Source of the DNA: Candidatus Binatia bacterium
GTDB taxonomy: Bacteria > Desulfobacterota > Binatia > HRBIN30
DNA length: 64,000 nucleotides
Assembly: GCA_026415395.1 (NCBI GenBank)
Contig: JAOAHD010000002.1
Location: forward strand, 458,691 to 522,690
Direction of reading: 5' to 3'
The translations under genes and the position numbers were made by a program. The notes under the pieces are model-generated. The model was not told where the DNA came from. It made no database searches and was given only the letters and a program-made list of their open reading frames with translations. Numbering within the stretch: position 1 is the stretch's first letter; each line of letters begins with the position of its first letter. Below, piece by piece: positions 17,073 to 25,036 of the stretch.

Positions 17073-17273
17073 ATGGCATGGACCTCATGGTTATGGACTG
17101 CAGTGATTCCCACGCTACCCCTCGTTGTCCCAATGTTGAACTGGGTGTTGTGGGGAAGTGGTATAGCCTTGGTGCTCTCTGCGGCCGCCTTGGCGCTGGA
17201 GTGGGATCGCTCCGCTACTGATGTGGAGAACGCCGCCGCGCTCGATGATGGTGCGGTTGGCTGTGCCGCTTGA
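17073..17273 (+). CDS. 66-aa small membrane protein
   Basis: The ATG at 17073 follows a strong ribosome site (AAAGGAG, 7 bases away). The 66 residues begin MAWTSWLWTAVIPTLPLVV, give one long or two short hydrophobic helices to about residue 42, then an acidic tail ending GAVGCAA. A frame open 56 codons further upstream lacks any start signal. A perfect intrinsic terminator lies 24 bases after the stop. The clean start signal and terminator make a real, possibly well-expressed gene likely; I recognise no family. Confidence 0.7.
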   Translation: MAWTSWLWTAVIPTLPLVVPMLNWVLWGSGIALVLSAAALALEWDRSATDVENAAALDDGAVGCAA

Positions 17274-17296
17274 GAACAGTTGAGGCAGGAAGACGC

Positions 17297-17336
17297 AGGG
17301 CGCCGCGGTGTGAGGCCTGCGGCGCCCTACTTTTTT
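17297..17336 (+). terminator. Intrinsic terminator of the 66-aa gene
   Basis: A 10-bp perfect stem (17297-17306 with 17319-17328), a 12-nt loop and a T6 run at 17331-17336. The T-run ends next to the moaE stop codon on the other strand. Confidence 0.88.
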
Positions 17337-17790
17337 ATTCGGCCTTCGCTGAAGATGGCGACTGCTGGAGGCCAATCCAGAGCTCGCCGCCCTCGAACAT
17401 TTCCTTCTTCCAGATCGGGACTTTATTCTTCAGTTCGTCAATAGTGTAGCGGGCTGCGGCAAAGGCTTCGTTGCGGTGGGGTGCAGATACCGCGACGGCC
17501 ACGCTCGCTTCTCCTAGGGGCACGGGGCCGAGGCGATGAACGGCGGCAATTTTGCCCAGGCGCCACTGCGCGAGTGCGGCGCGCACGATTTTTTCCATCT
17601 CCCGTTCTGCCATTTCTTCATAGGCCTCGTATTCGAGTCTGAGCACGCGTCGCCCCTCGTTATGATCCCGCGTCGAGCCAACAAACAGCACGGTGGCGCC
17701 GCAGCTCGGATCGGCGACTGCTGCTAGCAACCGGGCGGTATCGATCGGCTCGCGCAGCACCTGCACCTGGAAATTCGTATCGCGGGTCAT
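17335..17790 (-). CDS. moaE: Molybdopterin synthase catalytic subunit
   Basis: 151 aa. FVGSTRDHNEGRRVLRLEYEAYEEMAEREM is the MoaE fold signature; the RLGPVPLGEASVAVAVSAPHR block and the lysine-rich KNKVPIWKKE hold substrate-binding and catalytic lysines. With thiocarboxylated MoaD it converts cPMP to molybdopterin. Its start overlaps the moaD stop in ATGA. Confidence 0.95.
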   Translation of the reverse strand: MTRDTNFQVQVLREPIDTARLLAAVADPSCGATVLFVGSTRDHNEGRRVLRLEYEAYEEMAEREMEKIVRAALAQWRLGKIAAVHRLGPVPLGEASVAVAVSAPHRNEAFAAARYTIDELKNKVPIWKKEMFEGGELWIGLQQSPSSAKAE

Positions 17791-18050
17791 TGAACCTCCC
17801 GACCGCTGCCCCCGCTGACGGGTGGAATGAGGGCCAGTTCATCCCCGGGTGCGAGCTCGTGCTCCAGGTGCACGTACTCACGATTGACGGCAAAGGTGAC
17901 GCAGTTGGCGAAGGGAGAAAGTTCTGGGAACTTCCGTTGCAGCGCCTCCCACGCTGCGCGAACCGAAGTAGGCCCCGGCAATTCGAGATCCGTGATCTCC
18001 GTCCCGGTCCGTTCCCGGAGCACAGCGAAGAAGCGCACCCGGACTTCCAC
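17787..18050 (-). CDS. moaD: Molybdopterin synthase sulfur carrier subunit with C-terminal extension
   Basis: 87 aa with the ubiquitin-like MoaD fold (VRFFAVLRERTG at the start, NREYVHLEHELAPGDELALIPPVSGG near the end). In MoaD the protein normally stops at Gly-Gly, which is adenylated and thiocarboxylated. Here six residues, SGREVQ, follow before the stop, which lies inside the ATGA overlap with moaE. The extension would have to be removed, as in the processed MoaD-MoaE fusion MoaX of mycobacteria, or the protein works differently. Confidence 0.9.
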   Translation of the reverse strand: MEVRVRFFAVLRERTGTEITDLELPGPTSVRAAWEALQRKFPELSPFANCVTFAVNREYVHLEHELAPGDELALIPPVSGGSGREVQ

Positions 18051-18065
18051 GCTTACCCTCCGTGG

Positions 18066-18581
18066 CTACTGAATCCGGCGCACCAGGCCAACAACATGCC
18101 CGAGCTCGGGCAAGATGAGACGCTTCATGGCAAGTTCCACCGCTCGCGGAGCACCGGGCATGGAAAATAGCACGCGCCGGCCGATAACACCGGCCGTGGC
18201 TCGGCTGAGCATGGCGGCTGCCCCGATTTCTTCGAAGCTCAGTACCCGAAAGAGCTCCCCAAAGCCGGTAATTTCCTTGTCGAACAAACGGCTGACGGTT
18301 TCGTACGTGGTGTCGCGTCGCGCTAGGCCAGTGCCGCCGTTGATCAACACTGCGGCGGCGGCTTCCGGCAGCGTTTGCAGTGCGCCTAGGATGAGCGCGG
18401 GCTCATCCTGGAGGATGCGATATTGCTCCACACGATGGCCCGCTTCGCGGAGCAACTTGCAAATAAGCTGGCCACTGTCATCGTTGGCGGCCGTGCGGCT
18501 GTCGCTCACCGTGATCACCGCACAGCCCACCGACGCGGCATCGGTGCGGTGGTGCTGCGTATGTGTAGCTTGCTTTGCCAT
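18066..18581 (-). CDS. moaB: MoaB/MogA family molybdenum cofactor protein
   Basis: 171 aa from the ATG at 18581 (MAKQATHTQ); an upstream in-frame start at 18599 is less likely. CAVITVSDSRTAANDDSGQ and LINGGTGLARRDTTYE are the family's two signatures, and LFSMPGAPRAVELAMKRLILPELGH ends it. It binds or adenylates molybdopterin. With moaD and moaE it makes a partial cofactor operon; moaA, moaC and moeA are not here. Confidence 0.92.
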   Translation of the reverse strand: MAKQATHTQHHRTDAASVGCAVITVSDSRTAANDDSGQLICKLLREAGHRVEQYRILQDEPALILGALQTLPEAAAAVLINGGTGLARRDTTYETVSRLFDKEITGFGELFRVLSFEEIGAAAMLSRATAGVIGRRVLFSMPGAPRAVELAMKRLILPELGHVVGLVRRIQ

Positions 18582-18647
18582 GGCCGCGCATTGTAGCAAG
18601 GAGACGAAGTTGCGGAAGGGAACCGCGTAGGAAGAAGGTTATTGCGG

Positions 18648-19280
18648 ATGGCATTGCGGAGGCTGGTGACTGGGGCGTATGTTGCAGTGATTCTTGGCGC
18701 CACTCCCTTGGCCTCTCCCCTGGGGAAATGGGTTGCCTGGGCACAGCCCAAACAGCTCCCTACAATCCGGTTTGTCATTCCCAACGTAGAGCAAACGAGG
18801 GCTGCGGCTACCGGAACACCGAGCCGGCCGACGCCGGCACATGCCGCCGCTCCGGCTGATTACTGGTGGAACCAGCCGGATTACATCGAAGCTTTCGGGC
18901 TTTCACCGGAACAGCGCCAGCGGATGGACGCGGCCATGGTCCACACGCAGGAAGAGACGGAGCAGGCCATCCGGAAGCAAAACCAAGCGCGCGACCGTTT
19001 TCACGAATCGGTCAAGAAGCGAGATTGGAACAGTGCCCGCCAAGCAGTGGAAGAGTGGGAGCGCGCATTCGCGGCGCAGTGGAGTGTCGGGAATCGCGCG
19101 AAACTTGCTGTACTCGAGCTCCTCACGCCAGGGCAGCACGAGAAGCTGCTCAAAGAGCATGCGTATTTGCTCGATCGCCCCTGGACCTTGGGGCGCCGCT
19201 TTCAGATCCATAGAGGTCCCCAGGGCGCACCAGCATTGGTAGGAACTCCTTCACCGCCTCCGTCAGGCGCCACGCAGTAG
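18648..19280 (+). CDS. Spy/CpxP-like periplasmic protein
   Basis: 210 aa from the ATG at 18648; GGAAGAAGG lies eight bases upstream, better than the TTG at 18642. A signal peptide is followed by Pro/Ala-rich spacer and a helical region starting FGLSPEQRQRMDAAMVHTQEE and ending LELLTPGQHEKL, two copies of the LTPEQ-type motif of Spy/CpxP-family chaperone-like proteins. A Pro-rich tail closes it. In the family, these proteins protect against envelope stress or bind metal; the specific role here is unknown. Confidence 0.75.
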   Translation: MALRRLVTGAYVAVILGATPLASPLGKWVAWAQPKQLPTIRFVIPNVEQTRAAATGTPSRPTPAHAAAPADYWWNQPDYIEAFGLSPEQRQRMDAAMVHTQEETEQAIRKQNQARDRFHESVKKRDWNSARQAVEEWERAFAAQWSVGNRAKLAVLELLTPGQHEKLLKEHAYLLDRPWTLGRRFQIHRGPQGAPALVGTPSPPPSGATQ

Positions 19281-19328
19281 GAGTTTTTCTCGCGGGCGCC
19301 GCCTCTTTGTTTCGCTTGGGGCAGCGCT

Positions 19329-19718
19329 TCAGCGCTTCGGCAGTCGTTGGATGTCGCGACCGACGGGCGGCGGTCCAGGTGCCCCGAAGGGAGGTGGGCC
19401 GGCGGCGCCACTGGGTGGCCTTCCTGCGGCACCTCCCGGAGGAGGGCCGACGGCGCCCGCGGGCGGAACACCAGCAGGTCCAGCCGGCAACGGCCGGGAG
19501 AGTTCTCGTCGGCAGGACTCGACAACCGCAAACGGCAAGCGAGTTTGCGCGGCAATCTCGGCATCGGACAGCCCCTGCTGAAACAGCGGGAGCAAGATCA
19601 CGCAGTCATTGGCTAGCAGCGGTGCCGCAAGGACCGAGAGCAGCATTGCAGAGCCGAGGAGCTGGACGAGTACGCCCAGAACCTTGAGCGGCGAGCCGAA
19701 CGCGTTGCGGAGTTCCAT
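19329..19718 (-). CDS. Secreted or membrane-anchored protein with GPPP-repeat tail
   Basis: 129 aa from the ATG at 19718, which has a full AAGGAGGAA ribosome site. A hydrophobic segment (about residues 12-37) acts as signal or anchor, then a helical ILLPLFQQGLSDAEIAAQTRLPFAVVESCRREL region, which looks like a helix-turn-helix-type sequence, and from about residue 77 a Pro/Gly/Ala-rich tail of repeating GxPPxGAxGPPP units to the end (RDIQRLPKR). A much longer frame (to 20468) covers the symporter gene antisense and is a shadow. Function unknown. Confidence 0.65.
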   Translation of the reverse strand: MELRNAFGSPLKVLGVLVQLLGSAMLLSVLAAPLLANDCVILLPLFQQGLSDAEIAAQTRLPFAVVESCRRELSRPLPAGPAGVPPAGAVGPPPGGAAGRPPSGAAGPPPFGAPGPPPVGRDIQRLPKR

Positions 19719-19788
19719 TGTTCCTCCTTGGTGCCGGGAGTGGCAGGACCATGCATTCCCGCATATACCAGCGCTGCGGAGGACACTA

Positions 19789-21141
19789 GTGGTCACTTCT
19801 GGGGCACCGACAACGCCAGCACTCAGCATCGCGCACCGCCCAATGCTCTTGGGTTTAGTGGGCGGGACAGTCGCTGGCATCACTACCCACGCCCTGTGGC
19901 ACGGCCAGCCGTGGTTAAACACCTTTGTGAACGGGGTTACCGAGCCAATCGGCCGGTTGTTCCTGAGACTCATTTTTCTCATCGTCCTGCCGCTCGTGTT
20001 TTCGGCGCTTACGCTTGGCGTCAGTGGCTTGGGAGATTTGGCAAGTGTGGGCCGCGTGGGGTTGAAAACCCTTGTCGTGACCGTGGTCATTTCCACGGCC
20101 TCCGTGGGCATCGGCGTACTCCTTGTCGACCTGCTGCAGCCTGGGGCGCTGCTTTCGGAAGATGCGCGGGTGGGGTTGCTACAGACCACGCAAAAAGTTG
20201 ACAGTGCATTGGCCGCGAGTCGCGCACCTGTTGGCCTCGAGGCACTCACCCAAATGGTTCCAGACAATCCCGTGCGGGCGGCCGCACAGGGCGAAATGCT
20301 TGCTGTGATGGTCTTTGCTTTGATTTTCGGCTTGGGCTTGGCGCGGGCCGATCGTAGCACCGTAGGACCGCTCACGGCTTGGTTAGAGGGCGTGTACGAA
20401 GTCTCGATGCAGGTCGTTGGCCTGGCCATGAAGCTTGCCCCACTGGGCGTGGCGTGCCTCATGTTCACCCTTACCGCTCGGCTCGGCTACGACGTGCTCC
20501 GCCCATTGGGAGCTTATGTGGCGGTGGTGCTCTTGGGGCTGACGGTTCACCTTTTTGTGACTTACTCACTGGTTCTTCGCTTGGGAGCCCGGCGCTCGCT
20601 GCGAGACTTCCTCGCCGCCGTTCAACCCGTTGCCGTCACCGCCTTCGCCACGAGTTCGTCGAATGCCACGCTGCCGACCACATTGGCTGTGGCGCGGGAG
20701 CGATTAGGCGTTCCCCACGACATTGCGGGGTTCGTGTTGACGCTGGGCTCCACGGCGAACCAAAACGGCACTGCGCTGTTCGAAGGAATTACGGTGCTCT
20801 TCCTGGCGCAATTTTTTGCAGTCGAGTTGACACTGAGCCAACAGCTCCTCGTTGTGGGGATGGCCATTTTGGCGGGAGTTGGTACCGCAGGGGTCCCTGG
20901 CGGTTCGTTGCCGCTGATCGTGCCCGTGCTCGTGGCCGTGGGTGTGCCTGCAGAAGGGATCGGAATCATTCTCGGCGTGGATCGTTTCCTCGACATGTGC
21001 CGAACCGTCCTGAACGTGTTGGGCGATTTGGTTGTCGCCGTGGTGGTCGCCGCCTGGGAAGGTGGCCAGCCAGCTCCGGTGGGTCACCAACCGCACGTTC
21101 CATCGGCTGAGGTGGCGGGGCAACATCCGAGCGCAGATTGA
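19789..21141 (+). CDS. SLC1-type sodium:dicarboxylate/amino acid symporter
   Basis: 450 aa from the GTG at 19789, six bases after GGAGGA. Family signatures are clear: FLRLIFLIVLPLVFSALTLGV, TAFATSSSNATLPTTLA (the serine-rich hairpin), GSTANQNGTALFEGI (the NMDGT-like substrate/sodium loop) and GVPGGSLPLIVPVL. Around eight membrane segments with two re-entrant hairpins are expected. The substrate (glutamate, aspartate or C4-dicarboxylate) cannot be set from sequence. It stands alone, divergent from the Pro-rich gene. Confidence 0.92.
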   Translation: MVTSGAPTTPALSIAHRPMLLGLVGGTVAGITTHALWHGQPWLNTFVNGVTEPIGRLFLRLIFLIVLPLVFSALTLGVSGLGDLASVGRVGLKTLVVTVVISTASVGIGVLLVDLLQPGALLSEDARVGLLQTTQKVDSALAASRAPVGLEALTQMVPDNPVRAAAQGEMLAVMVFALIFGLGLARADRSTVGPLTAWLEGVYEVSMQVVGLAMKLAPLGVACLMFTLTARLGYDVLRPLGAYVAVVLLGLTVHLFVTYSLVLRLGARRSLRDFLAAVQPVAVTAFATSSSNATLPTTLAVARERLGVPHDIAGFVLTLGSTANQNGTALFEGITVLFLAQFFAVELTLSQQLLVVGMAILAGVGTAGVPGGSLPLIVPVLVAVGVPAEGIGIILGVDRFLDMCRTVLNVLGDLVVAVVVAAWEGGQPAPVGHQPHVPSAEVAGQHPSAD

Positions 21142-21199
21142 CTTTCGTAGTCGTCTGCGGGACAAACCGGCTACTGGCTTGTCTACGGAGGATTTCCAC

Positions 21200-22489
21200 A
21201 TGAGGAACGCGTGGGGCCTGTTCGCTTTGGTCGGCGTAATTGTCTCTGTGTGCAATGTCCCTACTGCAGCCGAGGACCCGAAGAGTTGGGTCTTGAGCGC
21301 CAACAACTGGCAGCAGGGCGAAGGCTTGTTGCCGGAACCGGTACTGAAACGGGTGCGTAACGGGGAGTACTACTTCAAGGTGGTCGAGGTCGATCCCGAG
21401 CGGCTGCGCCAGAACTATTCGGCAAAGTTTTGGCAGGCAAGCGAGGCCAACGCGGGCAAGTACGATGTCGATCCAAAAACTTGCGGTCTAAAGGATGTAA
21501 CCACGGGCAAGATGCCGAGTTTTTACTTTGGTTTCCCCTTTCCGCGGATCGACACGGCGAACGATCCGTACGCTGCCTGCAAAATGGCGTGGAACTTCGA
21601 GGCAGCGAACGCGGTTGCCGGCGGTGGGGGAGCGACGTTTACCCTCAACGGAATCGATGGCGGTGGCGAGTACAAACGCATCAAGCTGTGGCTTCATGGC
21701 CATGGCTTTCTTGGCCGCCACTTTGGACCGATCGACAACCCGGAGAATTTGCGCGGTGCGAGCCTCACCGGGGTCATGGAACCGCAAGACGTCGACGGCG
21801 TGGCCGGTCTGGGGAAACGCTTCAACGACTGGGAATCGCAAGATCAGGCTTGGTTTTACGTTCCTGCGACCCGTCGGGTCAGACGAGTCAACTCGGCGAC
21901 ACGCTCGGATCCGGTGGCAGGCCTCGACATCTACGCGGACGACGTGAACTGCTACGCGGGCAAGGTGGAGTATTACAAGTGGAAGCTGTTGGGCGAGGGG
22001 AAAGTGCTTGCCCCCGTGTTATCGCCGGAACCGGTGAAACAGCGCTGGGTGTCGCCCACCCGGGCAGAAGTGGCCATTCCCTATTTTACCGCCGCTTACG
22101 AAACCCCTGGAGCAAAAGGTGCCCCGTGGTTGGTGGTGGAGAACCTGGTGATGATTCCCCGGCCGGTGTGGATTATCCAGGGTGAGTCGGAAGATCCCTT
22201 CTACAACTTCGGGAAGGTGATCATGTACATGGATAAGGAGCTCTACCGCATTTGGTGGAAACTCGTTCACAATCGGGCTGGCGAGTACTTCTACAATGCA
22301 ATGTGCGCCTTTCACTGGTCGAGCAACGAGGACGGCAGCTTCAAAACGGTAACGCCGAACATGGTCGTGGGCGTCAACGACAAGACAAACCGCGCCGCAA
22401 TTGGCGGCCGGTACAGCACGCAGTTTATTGAGCTCGCCTTTCCAGAGGGCCATTTCAGCCTGCAAACCCTCACCCACATGGCTGACTGA
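21200..22489 (+). CDS. DUF1329 envelope protein
   Basis: 429 aa from the ATG at 21200 (GGAGGA site). A signal peptide ends near TAAEDPKSW. The body shows DUF1329 landmarks such as YPFPxID-like FPFPRIDTANDPYAACKMAWNFE, the RRVRRVNSATRSDPVAG block and PVWIIQGESEDP, all typical of this LolA/LolB-like outer-membrane-associated family. Many relatives sit beside DUF1302 porins and RND pumps for hydrophobic compounds; none is here. A possible role in lipid or hydrophobic substrate handling is inference. Confidence 0.82.
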   Translation: MRNAWGLFALVGVIVSVCNVPTAAEDPKSWVLSANNWQQGEGLLPEPVLKRVRNGEYYFKVVEVDPERLRQNYSAKFWQASEANAGKYDVDPKTCGLKDVTTGKMPSFYFGFPFPRIDTANDPYAACKMAWNFEAANAVAGGGGATFTLNGIDGGGEYKRIKLWLHGHGFLGRHFGPIDNPENLRGASLTGVMEPQDVDGVAGLGKRFNDWESQDQAWFYVPATRRVRRVNSATRSDPVAGLDIYADDVNCYAGKVEYYKWKLLGEGKVLAPVLSPEPVKQRWVSPTRAEVAIPYFTAAYETPGAKGAPWLVVENLVMIPRPVWIIQGESEDPFYNFGKVIMYMDKELYRIWWKLVHNRAGEYFYNAMCAFHWSSNEDGSFKTVTPNMVVGVNDKTNRAAIGGRYSTQFIELAFPEGHFSLQTLTHMAD

Positions 22490-22516
22490 TTGTGCTGCGC
22501 TCGTGTGCGTGCGACG

Positions 22517-22541
22517 TTGGGCACCAGGACATTGGGCACCA
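22517..22541 (+). repeat. Two 10-bp direct repeats upstream of the AhpD-like gene
   Basis: TTGGGCACCA occurs at 22517-22526 and 22532-22541, 15 bases apart, between the DUF1329 gene and the ribosome site at 22542. It could be an operator-like site or chance. Confidence 0.4.
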
Positions 22542-22555
22542 AAAGGAGGCTGAAC

Positions 22556-22909
22556 ATGGCTGAGTGCTTTTACCACCCGCAGGAAAGCAAGCGCCTGCGG
22601 CGCTTGCGCGAGCTTAAGCCCGAGATGTTCCGCGGCTTTGTGGAATTCGAGCGCTCCGTGTTTCAAGGCGGCGAGCTGCCGTTGAAAGTGAAGGAGCTCA
22701 TTGCCATCGCCACTGCCCACATCACGCAATGCCCATATTGTATCGATGTGCACGTCAAGCGGGCAAAGAAGGCGGGGGCTTCGGATAGCGAGATCGCTGA
22801 GGCAATTTTTGTGGCGATGACACTCCGTGCCGGAGGCTCGTTTGCGCACGCGGCCATCGCGATGCGAGCTGCGGAGGAGGCGGACTCGAAATCGGATGCG
22901 AGCCGCTGA
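22556..22909 (+). CDS. AhpD/carboxymuconolactone decarboxylase-fold protein
   Basis: 117 aa from the ATG at 22556 with AAAGGAGG upstream. KVKELIAIATAHITQCPYCIDVHVKRAKKAGAS is the AhpD-like core: a CxxC redox pair (CPYC) with a following histidine (CIDVHV), as in small alkylhydroperoxidase-like disulfide reductases. The start is set by the ribosome site. Probably cotranscribed with the DUF1329 gene (67 bases upstream). Confidence 0.9.
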   Translation: MAECFYHPQESKRLRRLRELKPEMFRGFVEFERSVFQGGELPLKVKELIAIATAHITQCPYCIDVHVKRAKKAGASDSEIAEAIFVAMTLRAGGSFAHAAIAMRAAEEADSKSDASR

Positions 22910-22950
22910 GCCCGTTCGAAACGAGCCGCAGCCGGTTTTGGTCGGGGCCT

Positions 22951-23880
22951 GTGAGGTTCGCTGAGCCGCAACCGCGGATCGCACCGCCCGCACTCTTGCC
23001 TGGCGGCTGTGTTGGCGTTGTCGCCCCAGCGGGGGCCGTGAAGCGCGACGAAGTGGAAAGCGGTGTCGCGCTTTTAGAGGGGGCCGGGTACCGGGTGCGC
23101 CTGGGAGCCTCGGTGTGGAAGAGGTTTGGCTATTTTGCCGGGACGGACGAGGAACGCCTGCGTGACTTGATGGATATGTTCGGCAATCCGGAGATCGACG
23201 CGATTTTTGCGGCTCGCGGCGGTTATGGCTGTGCACGCTTGTTGCCGTTCATCGACCCTGACTTCATCCGCTCTCACGCGAAAGTTTTTGTTGGAAGCAG
23301 CGATTGCACGGCGTTGCTGCAGTTTTTTGTGGATCGCTGCGGTGTGGTGGCATTTCACGGACCCGTGGTGGCGGCGTTTTCTTCTCGCCCGGAGTCGATG
23401 AACGGTTTGCTCCGGATGCTAACCGGGAAAACCGAAGCGGCGATCGCTCTGCCTCCGCCGCTGCGTGGCGGCAAAGCCGAAGGAGCGTTGCGCGGTGGTT
23501 GCTTGAGCATCTTGGCGAGCCTTCTCGGTACGCCCTTCGCGCCAACGGTTGAGCCCACGGTGTGGTTTTTCGAGGACGTGAACGAGAAGCCATATCGGAT
23601 CGACCGCATGCTCACGCAATGGTCGCAAGCCGGCTTGTGGCAGAGCACGGAAGCTGTGCTGTGGGGCGAGATGGTCGGATGCACGGCTCCGAGCGGCAGT
23701 TGGGATGTCTGGCAAGTGATCGAGCGACACATGCAGGAGCTGTCTGTGCCGGTCGTGACCGGAATCGCCAGTGGTCACGGCAGCAGCCGGCTGACTTTGC
23801 CCATGGGTGTACGCGTGCGCGTAGCCAACGATCGACTCGAATTTTTGCAGCCGTGGGTTACTCGGCTCGACACGGACTAG
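22951..23880 (+). CDS. ldcA: LD-carboxypeptidase (peptidase S66)
   Basis: 309 aa from a GTG. VGVVAPAGAVKRDEV at the N-terminus, the nucleophile elbow in VFVGSSDCTALL, AARGGYGCARLLP, FEDVNEKPYRIDRML and a C-terminal GIASGHGSSRLTLPMGV with the catalytic His are the S66 hallmarks. Cytoplasmic LD-carboxypeptidases remove D-Ala from murein tetrapeptides. It is the first of three clustered cell-wall recycling genes (with the serine hydrolase and mpl). Confidence 0.93.
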   Translation: MRFAEPQPRIAPPALLPGGCVGVVAPAGAVKRDEVESGVALLEGAGYRVRLGASVWKRFGYFAGTDEERLRDLMDMFGNPEIDAIFAARGGYGCARLLPFIDPDFIRSHAKVFVGSSDCTALLQFFVDRCGVVAFHGPVVAAFSSRPESMNGLLRMLTGKTEAAIALPPPLRGGKAEGALRGGCLSILASLLGTPFAPTVEPTVWFFEDVNEKPYRIDRMLTQWSQAGLWQSTEAVLWGEMVGCTAPSGSWDVWQVIERHMQELSVPVVTGIASGHGSSRLTLPMGVRVRVANDRLEFLQPWVTRLDTD

Positions 23881-23884
23881 GTGG

Positions 23885-25018
23885 GTGGCGGTGGCGTTCG
23901 AGCTGGTCGAAGACGCGATGCAGGAAGCGGTCGCCGCGGGGGTATTTCCCGGAGCCGTCTTGCTCGTACGGCGGGGGGATTCGTTTTTTTACCTGCGCGC
24001 CTTCGGCAACCGCTCGCTCGTCCCGCAGCCGGCGCCGATGCGCGAGGATACGATCTTCGATGTGGCTTCGCTCACGAAGCCGCTGGCGACTTCGGTCGCG
24101 GTGATGCTTCTGGTCAAAGAAGGCAAGATTCGGCTGGATGATCGCGTGGCGCGCTTTCTTCCTAACTTTAGCGTGCATGGCAAAGCACATGTGACCTTTC
24201 GGCACCTGCTTGCACACTGCTCGGGGCTCCCGGCGTGGAGACCATACTACAAGGAGGTGCTGGCGGAGGAGCGGCGCGGTGGTCGGGTGAATTTTTTGGG
24301 CACGAGTGCGGCGAAAGCGTTCGTTTACCAGTCCATCGAGCGAGAGCGCATCGAGGCGGAGCCAGGCACGCGCGCGCTATACAGCGATCTGGGCTTTATC
24401 TTGCTCGGCGCGGTCATCGAGCAACTCAGCGGCGTGAGCCTGGATCGCTTTTGCCATGAGCGGATCTTTCGCCCACTCGGGTTGCGCTCCACAGGATTTG
24501 TCGACTTGGCCTTGCTCCGTGCCCGTCGGCTCGAGCCAATCACGGAAATGATCGCACCGACGGAACAGTGCCCGTGGCGACAAAAACTGTTGTGGGGCGA
24601 GGTGCACGACGACAACGCGTACGCCATGGGCGGTGTTGCGGGCCACGCTGGTCTATTTTCGTCGGCGCGCGATATCGACACGTTATTGTGCTGCTTGGAA
24701 GATTGTTACCAAACGGTCGGCGGAATGATTCCCCAGCGGCTCATTCGTGAGTTTTGGACCAAGGACCCTTCGGTTCCGGAATCCACGTGGGCTCTCGGCT
24801 GGGATACGCCCTCACCGGAAGGGTCGAGCGCCGGCCGTCACTTTGGACCACAGTCCGTGGGCCACTTGGGATTCACGGGTTGCTCCATATGGATCGACTT
24901 GGTGGAACGCTGCCATGTGGTGCTGTTGTCCAATCGCGTGCACCCGCGGCGAGACAATGACAAGATCAAAGAGTTCCGCCCGCGGCTACACGACTTGATC
25001 CGAGAGAATTTACCCTAA
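23885..25018 (+). CDS. Serine beta-lactamase-fold hydrolase
   Basis: 377 aa from a GTG four bases after ldcA. S62-L-T-K65 is the SxxK nucleophile motif, Y166-S-D the second (YxN-like) motif and HLGFTG the third (KTG-like). FDVASLTKPLATS and HLLAHCSGLP are standard for the AmpC/EstB/DD-peptidase class C group. There is no signal peptide, so it probably acts in the cytoplasm, which is unusual for this fold and fits a role on recycled muropeptides, given the ldcA and mpl neighbours. The exact substrate is unknown. Confidence 0.85.
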   Translation: MAVAFELVEDAMQEAVAAGVFPGAVLLVRRGDSFFYLRAFGNRSLVPQPAPMREDTIFDVASLTKPLATSVAVMLLVKEGKIRLDDRVARFLPNFSVHGKAHVTFRHLLAHCSGLPAWRPYYKEVLAEERRGGRVNFLGTSAAKAFVYQSIERERIEAEPGTRALYSDLGFILLGAVIEQLSGVSLDRFCHERIFRPLGLRSTGFVDLALLRARRLEPITEMIAPTEQCPWRQKLLWGEVHDDNAYAMGGVAGHAGLFSSARDIDTLLCCLEDCYQTVGGMIPQRLIREFWTKDPSVPESTWALGWDTPSPEGSSAGRHFGPQSVGHLGFTGCSIWIDLVERCHVVLLSNRVHPRRDNDKIKEFRPRLHDLIRENLP

Positions 25019-25036
25019 TGCCTGGGATGTGAAGAG

